Part shown: positions 57,233 through 64,000 of the stretch, in pieces
Layout: each line of letters starts with the position of its first letter
Numbering within the stretch: position 1 is the stretch's first letter
Origin: Dama dama
Taxonomy: Eukaryota > Chordata > Mammalia > Artiodactyla > Cervidae
Length of the DNA stretch: 64,000 bases
Assembly: GCF_033118175.1 (NCBI RefSeq)
Contig: NC_083701.1
Coordinates: forward strand, 68,967,001 to 69,031,000
Direction: 5' to 3'
Position numbers and translations under genes: made by a program
The notes under the pieces: generated by a model
What the model saw: only the letters and a program-made list of their open reading frames with translations
Told to the model about the DNA's origin: nothing
Database searches by the model: none

Positions 57233-59118
57233 TTCTGTTCAGTTCAGTTGCTCAGTCATGTCCAACTTTTCTTGACCCCATGGACTGCAGCACGCCAGGT
57301 CTCCCTGTGTCCATTACCAACTCCCAGAGTTTACTCAAACTCATGTCCTTTGAGTTGATGATGCCATCCAACCATCTCATCCTCTGTTGTCTCCTTCTCC
57401 TCCTGCCTTCAATCTTTCCCAGCATCAGGGTCTTTTCAAATGAGTCAGTTTTTCACATCAGGTGACCAAAGTATTGGAGCTTCAGGTTGAGCGTCAGTCC
57501 TTCTGATGAGTATTCAGGACTGATTTCCTTTAGGATGGACTGGTTGGATCTCCTTGCAGTCCAAGGGACTCTCAAGAGTCTTTTCCAACACCACAGTTCA
57601 AAAGCATCAATTCTTTGGTGCTCAGCTTTCTTTATAGTCCAACTCTCACATCCATACATGACTACTGGAAAAACCATAGCTTTGACTAGATGGACATTTG
57701 TCAGCAAAGTAACATCTCTGCTTTTCAGTAAGTTGTCTAGGTTGATCATAACTTTTCTTCCAAGGAGCAAGGGTCTTTTAATTTCATAGGTGCAGTCACC
57801 ATCTACAGTGATTTTGGAACCCCCAGAAATAAAGCCTGCCACTGTTTCCACTGTTCCCCACCTATTTGCCATGAGGTGATGGGACCGAATGCCATGATCT
57901 TAGTTTTCTGAATGTTGAGTTTTAAGCCAAATTGTTCACTCTCCTCTTTCACTTTCATCAAGAGGCTCTTCAGTTCTTCACTTTCTGCCATAAGGGTGGT
58001 GTTATCTCCATATCTGAGATTATTGATATTTCTCCTGGCAATCTTGATTCCAGTTTGTGCTTCATCCAGCCTAGCGTTTCTCATGATGTACTCTGCATAT
58101 AAGTTAAATAAGCAGGGTGACAATATACAGCCTTGATGTACTCCTTTCCTGATTTGTAACCAGTCAGTTGTTCCATGTCCAGTTCTAACTGTTGCTTCTT
58201 GACCTGCATACAGGTTTCTCGAAAGGCAGGTCAGGTGGTCTGGTAGTCCCATCTCTTTCAGAATTTTCCATAGTTCGTTGTGATGCATACAAAGGCTTTG
58301 GCATAGTCAATAAAGCAGAAGTAGATGTTTTTTGGGAACTCTCTTGCTTTCTTGATGATCCAATGGATGTTGGCAATCTGACTCTGGTTCCTCTGCCTTT
58401 TCTAAAACCAACTTGAACATCTGGAAGTTCACAGTCCACGTACTGTTGAAGCCTGGCTTGGAGAATTTTGAGCATTACTTTACTGGCATGTGAGATGAGT
58501 GCAATTGTGCGGTAGTTTGAGCATTCTTTGGTATTTCCTTTCTTTGGGATTGGAATCAAAACTGACCTTTTCCTGTCCTGTGGCCACTGCTGAGTTTTCC
58601 AAATTTGCTGGCATATTGAGTTCAGCACTTTCATAGCATCATCTTTTAGGATCTGAAATAACTCCATTAGAATTCCATCACCTCCACTAGCTTTGTTTGT
58701 AGTGATGCTTCCTAAGGCCCACTTGACTTCCCATTCCAGGATGTCTGGCTCTAGGTGAGTGATCACACCATCGTGATTATCTGGGTCATGAAGATCTTTT
58801 TTGTACAGTTCTTCAGTGTATTCTTGCCACCTCTTCTTAATATCTTCTGCTTCTGTTAGGTCCATACCATTTCTGTCCTTTATTATAACCATCTTTGCAT
58901 GAAATGTTCCTTTGGTATCTCTAATTTTCTTGAAGTGATCTCTAGTCTTTCCCATTCTACTGTTTTCCTCTATTTCTTTGCATTGATCACTGAGGAAGGC
59001 TTTCTTATCTCTCCTTGCTATTCTTTGGTACACAGCTTTCAAATGTGTATATCTCTCCTTTTCTCCTTTGCCTTTTGTGTCTTTTATTTTCTCAGCTATT
59101 TGTAAGGGCTCCTCAGAC
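57233..59118 (-). mobile_element. BovB LINE fragment, longest in the window (about 1.9 kb)
   Basis: It runs in reverse from the 3' terminus (gttcagttcagttgctcag) through the C-terminal region (57453-57872), the palm (57803-58288) and an open stretch of 311 codons (58185-59120). That stretch covers the linker between endonuclease and RT and the RT fingers (IPIPKKGNTKECSNYRTIAL). The linker is followed by a frameshift after GFRKGRGT. The palm motif is Tyr-Gly-Asp-Asn, so catalysis is lost. The endonuclease domain is absent. The 311-codon frame opens at a non-ATG codon, so it is a remnant of a larger protein and not a gene. Confidence 0.94.
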
Positions 59119-60410
59119 AACAGGAATCAAAGACAAGATTTTTTGAGAGATTAATATAAAAAAATCTGAAAACTATGGTCATGAAAAAGGAGGAGAACAC
59201 ATTAGGAATTCAAGTTCATTCATTTATCAAGTAAAGTTTAAAATATTGTAAGAGAATGTACAATTTTTTGTACATTTTTGAACCTACAGAAAAATGTATA
59301 TACTTTTGAGAAAATGTGAATATTTCAAGTGTGTTCAAGAGGAAGTAGAACAACTGAATTAAACCTTTAACCCCAAAATAAATTGAAGTTCTATCAGTAC
59401 CAGATTTTTCCCTAGATAGAGTTGTGGTAAGACTTTACAAAGTAAACAACATCCTAACTTTCTGCAGTTTCCCAAAACAAAGAAAATAAGGTGAAGCTTC
59501 CCAAGTTGTTTTATTAACTTAATATACTGAACAGTTCCCAAAACTGAGCAATGATAGCAAACACACACATGTCCCACAATATGCTAATTATACTTCCAAA
59601 ATAGATACAGAAAACATAAAAAGTATTAACCAGTAAAATTAGGCAGCATATTTTTAAAGAAGTATGACCAATAGTGTTTCTCTAGGATAAAATACATTCC
59701 CACACGAGAATAGCTACGAATGTACCAACTGTAAAATGCTGTTGCTCATTTCAATGGGCAATAATAAACATTAAATAGAAACAAAAATTCACTCATGATA
59801 AAAATATTTAACAAATCTAGACTAGATCCCCCTTAACTTAGTAAAGTACCAGAGATTTAAGTGATTATCATAATGCTGAAACTTCAGAAATATTTCAAAT
59901 TAGAAGTGATGCCAAGATGAAGATTCTCTTTATTGTTGCTATTTTTCAACATCATATCAATGGTCTAAGCTAAGGGAATAGTAAAAATAAAGCAGTATAT
60001 ACATTGGAAAGGGAGAAACAACTCTAGCAGTTATATATAATTCTAAATTCCAAGACAGTTCATCATTATTTTTACATGAGTCTAAATTTCAAATCAATCA
60101 ACAGACAAACATTTATAGCAACTGAGAAATTAAACCAAGTTGAATGGCTATATACATAATCAGTTTGCAAAAAGCAATAGCTTCCCCACAAGCTAATAGT
60201 AAGCAATTAGAAAATACAATGCATATAGTAAATGCAATCCACAAAACAAAAAAACTAGAGTATTCCAAAAAGCAAACCTAAAAATAAATATGGATAAAAT
60301 ATGCATGACCTAAACATAAAAATTATGCAACTTAGGTTAATGAGATATAAAAAAGATGCACTATGTATATTCAAGAATAACACTTAATATTGCAAAGGTA
60401 TCTAAAAATA
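59119..60410. other. AT-rich intergenic stretch, nothing recognised
   Basis: No gene or clear repeat. The sequence is very A/T-rich with scattered short A tracts. Confidence 0.45.
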
Positions 60411-60938
60411 CACTTGCTCCTCAGAAGAAAAGCTATGACAAACCTAGATAGGATATTAAAAAGCAGAGACATTATTTTGCAGACAAAGGTCCATCTAGTC
60501 AAAGCTATGGTTTTTCCAGTAGTCATGTATGGATGTGAGAGTTGGACTATAAAGAAAGCTAAGCACCAAAGATTTGATGCTTTTGACCTGTGGTGTTGGA
60601 GGAGTCTTGAGAGTCCCATGGACTGCAAGGAGATCCAACCAGTCCATCCTAAAGGAGATCAGTCTTGGGTGTTCGTTGGAAGGACTGATGCTGAAGCTGA
60701 AACTTCAATACTTTGGCCACCTGGTGGAAAGAAATGACTCATTAAAAAAGACTGTGATGCTGGGGAAAATGGAAGGCAGGAGGAGAAGGAGACAGCAGAG
60801 GATGAGATGATTGGAAGGCATCACTGACTCAATGTACATGAGCTTGAGCAAGTCCTAGGAGTCAGTGCTGGACAGGGAGGCCTGTTGTGCTCAGTCCACA
60901 GTCACAGAGTGGGACATGACTGAGCGACTTAACTGAAT
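60411..60938 (+). mobile_element. BovB LINE fragment, 3' terminal 0.5 kb
   Basis: cagaagaaaagctatgac start, C-terminal coding part open at 60390-60810 in two frames, and terminus gggacatgactgagcgac. Confidence 0.93.
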
Positions 60939-62325
60939 CTCTTAAACATGTACGAATATTCAAATATTCATTTGCTGAGCTTTGAATATGCAATTGAAAA
61001 AGGATTCAAATAAATAATTCACCATTTTTATTTAAATCTTACAGTATTTATTTACACAACATACTTTCTAATTTAGAACCAGAACACATTTTAGTGTAAA
61101 ACCAAATATTTTTAAAATATTAAAGTAACATAATAAAGATTATGAGTTATACAAAGGAAAACACTTTTCGTACAGAGGTATTCATAACTAGCAAGCTTTC
61201 AGAAGAATTTGGAAATTTCAATAGGACAAGAGGATAAAATCATTTGTATCTGAAATGTGTTTTCTCTACTCCCAACGGTTTTATCATGGTATGGTGGCCA
61301 TTTTAATTGAATCTCAACACACTTATCCAGAGGCATTGATTTTGTTTGTTTTTATTTTATTTCTTACTACCATATCTGACAAGATTAAACAGTTCTGGGT
61401 ATTGGTGTAATATAGGTATATATGATACTATGGTATAATACGGAAAAAGGATTTTACTGTTTTAAAGCTGCACACATGCAAATCTGATTAAGAGTATTAA
61501 GATAATCTCATTTAACTCTATGGCTGTTTCTGGAAGAGGAACTGGAGACCAACAAAGGATTTAGAAGGACAGAAAATAAAATTACATTTTAGACTCAATT
61601 CCTGACCCCGATATCTTGGGACATCTCACAGAATTTTCTAGTTCGTCTGTTTATATTTGTCTCTTTTGTATGCTAATTCCTTTCTCAAGGTTTTCATGTG
61701 CTTGTTTCCTTTGAAAGATTTGATGAACTGGCCTAGAGGAAAGTGACTTGTACTTCAGTGAGAGAAAAATTAAAATGGAAGTCATGTAATGTTTTTAAAA
61801 AAGAAATTTAAGCTCATTTTTACCACAGCATAAAAAATAATGACTAAAGGCACTTTTACATTTGAATGAATGTTACTCTCTGACTTGGTTTCCTTGTCCA
61901 TAGGTTGTGGATAAAACTTTCTTCGGATGTTGTGAGGATTTTATCAGGTATAAATCATTCAACTGTCAGATGCTGTGCAAAAAGCAGCTAGTAACAATAT
62001 TTCATTCCCATTTTGTATGGGTGAAAGGTGAAAACTGGGAATCTGGACATATCGTCAAACCTTAAATGTTAGGTTTCGGAAACCACTTTTCCTAAACTGA
62101 TCAGTCTGTTAGAAGCTTGCATCTGCAAACATTTCTTTCCTAGACAGTTCATCCTTCCCTCCAGAGATGTCCCCCAAACAGTTTGGATGGGGATGTGTGT
62201 GTGAGAGAGAGGTGAGAAAAGTTCAACAATCAAAATAAAGTATTTCTGTGTTTTATATTTAAAAACAAGTGGCAGTCCTTATTTTCAATTTCTAGAGTCA
62301 GTTTGGAGATAGGGATGAGGGCTTG
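60939..62325. other. AT-rich intergenic stretch upstream of the CpG island
   Basis: No gene is seen. A minus-strand MIR-like piece lies near 61880-61995 (tggtttccttgtccatagg). A gtgtgtgtgagagagagg simple repeat is at about 62195-62212. Confidence 0.5.
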
Positions 62326-62519
62326 AGAATCGCGTTAGACGTTGAGGAAAGGCCACATCGCCCGCGCATTTCCGTCGGGGGACTCGCGGAGGATAGACGG
62401 AGAGCCTGGCCAATCGGAACGCAGGTTAGGGCTGCTCCCGCCCCCTTCCGTCGAGCCCGCCTCTTCCCCGTGCCGCCCTCTGGGAGTCCGGCAGGCTCGT
62501 CCCGCCCCCTCCCCTGAGT

Positions 62520-62590
62520 GACAGGACCGTGGACAGCAACATTTCCAGCCGGACACGTAGTTGGTCGGCCCTTGCGTTGGCTGAACTGAG
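62520..62590 (+). other. possible non-coding first exon
   Basis: Sequence just downstream of the GC boxes ends in a donor-like gaactgag/gtgtgtgtgg (GT at 62591-62592). The position suits a short untranslated first exon. The donor lies in a GT repeat, which weakens the call. Confidence 0.25.
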
Positions 62591-62619
62591 GTGTGTGTGG
62601 TGTGTGTGTGTGTGTGTCA
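62591..62619. repeat. (GT)n microsatellite
   Basis: GT dinucleotides with one gg interruption lie within the CpG island, directly after the candidate first exon. Confidence 0.9.
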
Positions 62620-63080
62620 GGCAGGGGTGGCGAGGGGGTTGGGGAGGGCCTGCCCGGGAAGCTCGGAGTCTAGGGGTGAAAGCGGTTCCTCAGTGGGCCC
62701 CCAGTGCGTTTAGGGGACGTTCGGTCCACCCCTGGGAGCCGCACATGGGCGGGCTGGGCGGAGGTGGGCGGGGAGGGGGCTTTGGCAGTGGAGGACCCTA
62801 GAGCCCAGGAAACCCCGTAGGAACGGTCGTGGCGTGAGGAACCTTCCGGGCGCTTGGGGCGCGCGCGGTGGGGGTGGGGCGGCGGGCACGGGCCTCGCGG
62901 GGTGGGCGTGGCCGCCGCGGTTGCTAAGGAACGGCGGGCCCCGCCCTGCCAGCGTGTCTGGCCCTGGCCGCCCGGCCCTGCGAAGCGGGGCTCCGGCCGC
63001 CTCCCTGCGGCCTTCCTCTCGGGTTGGGGCCGGCCCCTCTTGTGGCCTCAGTGAAGTGGCGTCCCCTGATTTCGCTGGCC

Positions 63081-64000
63081 TGCTCTCCGGTATAGTGGGT
63101 GGAGAGCTCCCACTCAGGCCTCCCTCTCCCATGTTACTCCTCTCCACACTTTTCAGCTCCTCTCCTTCCAAAATGAGCAAGGATCTGCAGACCAGAACAT
63201 GCTCAGAGAAGGGTTTCAGGCAGCCTGAAGTGGCTTTATTTGCCAGGATGGTGGGGCGGGAATGAGCCTTTTCCTGGGGTTTGGTGAATGCTTGAAGCCA
63301 CAAGGTACTGGTGCCCCTGTGGATGACTAGGACAAGGGAGATAGGAGATGTGATTTCTTCCACCTGGAAGTCATTTTGATTGCTGCTTCTGTTTGAGCTC
63401 AAGGAGCTTCTCTGAAGTTGAGGCAAGTCATTTTTGGACAGGTCCTAATCATGTTTGATCTCCCTTTGAGACCCGCTTATGGAGAAGGGTGGTTGGTACT
63501 AAGTGGCTGAAGCCCTCTTTGGCTCCACTGCCCTATTTAATGATTAACTGTGAGATAGTAACCATAGATAACCATTCATTTCACATCTCTTCTTTGCCCC
63601 CATCATCTGGCCCCAAATGATTCAGCAGAACAAACATTCCACAGAGAAAACGCAAAGGAACCAAAAGGCTGCTTTTACTTCCTTGTGCTAGGTTTACTGT
63701 GTAAATCCCCAAGAAGGAAGCTTGTACTGCTTGTTCACTGGGAAGAAGATTGACCTAAAAATCAGGAATCTAGCTGTTAGGAAATATTTGCCATTGGGCA
63801 GTAACCATAACTGTTCTCTCATCTGGGAAGTGAAGATACTTATGTGCCCTTTGGTTATAAAACGTAAGGAGGGCTAATTGTAAAGTGTTATTGATTACAC
63901 TTTTAATCTTTTTTTTTTTTTTTTTGTCTATATGATCTCTGTTGTTGATTCAGTATTAGCTCTTCTTAACGTAGTTCCTGAAATGTCCTGCATACATTTT
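63081..64000. other. sequence downstream of the CpG island, nothing recognised
   Basis: No coding exon or clear repeat was recognised. A T run of about 20 lies near 63908-63925. It could be the first intron of a gene transcribed rightward. Confidence 0.4.

Larger units (their letters stand above)
62326..63080. promoter_or_regulatory. CpG island, probable gene promoter
   Basis: CpG density rises sharply from 62331 (gaatcgcgttagacg) and stays high to about 63075, while the rest of the window is CpG-poor. It holds a CCAAT box in good context (ggccaatcgg, CCAAT at 62410-62414) and GC boxes (cccgccccc at 62437-62445, cccgcctc at 62455-62462, cccgcccc at 62501-62508). A rightward start near 62520-62560 fits this order. 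No TATA box was seen. The gene itself is not identifiable: no clear coding exon follows within the window. Leftward or bidirectional transcription is possible. Confidence 0.85.

Noticed and set aside
58185..59120. 311-codon minus-strand frame as a gene
   Set aside because: It is the middle of a truncated BovB polyprotein, with no ATG start and a frameshift into a non-BovB tail of residues.
62710..63426. 238-codon minus-strand and 143-codon plus-strand frames in the CpG island
   Set aside because: They begin at non-ATG codons and their Gly/Pro/Arg-rich content follows from GC-rich, stop-poor sequence on both strands. No recognised domain.
1..64000. CRISPR array, prophage, bacterial operon or integron
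   Set aside because: Repeats are interspersed eukaryotic retroelements. No regularly spaced short repeats, no ribosome-binding-site-led gene strings and no cas- or phage-like genes.

Overview
The window is nuclear DNA from a ruminant, most likely a bovid. This follows from its interspersed repeats: ten fragments of the BovB (RTE-type) LINE, about twenty Bov-tA/Bov-A2 SINEs, two CHR-2 type SINEs and ruminant-type L1 3' ends, all in AT-rich sequence with vertebrate spacing. There are no bacterial operons, no CRISPR array and no recognisable intact cellular protein-coding gene. The long open frames belong to dead retroelements or are chance.

Layout. 1-1052: BovB at the window edge. 1053-9470: AT-rich intergenic DNA with SINEs, L2/MIR relics and an L1 with 5' inversion (5346-6019). 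10004-13216: three BovB pieces on the minus strand, one inside an older L1 3' end, and one bounded by a 71-bp inverted repeat at about 99% identity. 14350-16500: a back-to-back SINE pair, then an hAT-type DNA transposon carrying a Bov-A2. 19690-20640: repeat-free sequence resembling a conserved non-coding element. 21480-24990: old L2, a GC-richer block and BovB. 26238-31636: the 5' half of a gammaretrovirus-like endogenous retrovirus (primer site, gag, protease, reverse transcriptase, all broken) lying inside an old L1 and hit by three SINEs. 37418-38482: a Tigger-type DNA transposon split by BovB. 38772-38844: a tRNA-Phe(GAA)-like sequence that folds well but has lost every CpG. 41400-42260: a second candidate conserved non-coding block. 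43577-47090: BovB and several L1 pieces. 47461-48149: an unexplained direct duplication. 52433-60938: three more BovB copies, including the longest (about 1.9 kb). 62326-63080: a CpG island with CCAAT and GC boxes, the only clear sign of a cellular gene. That gene probably begins here and continues beyond the window, or is transcribed leftward.

No new biological system is evident. The most useful observations are structural: insertion histories fixed by target-site duplications, the inverted repeat at 11007-11806, the LTR-less retroviral segment, the CpG-depleted tRNA, two regulatory-looking repeat-free blocks and the promoter island. Repeat family names rest on recognition by eye and boundaries are approximate unless a target-site duplication fixes them.
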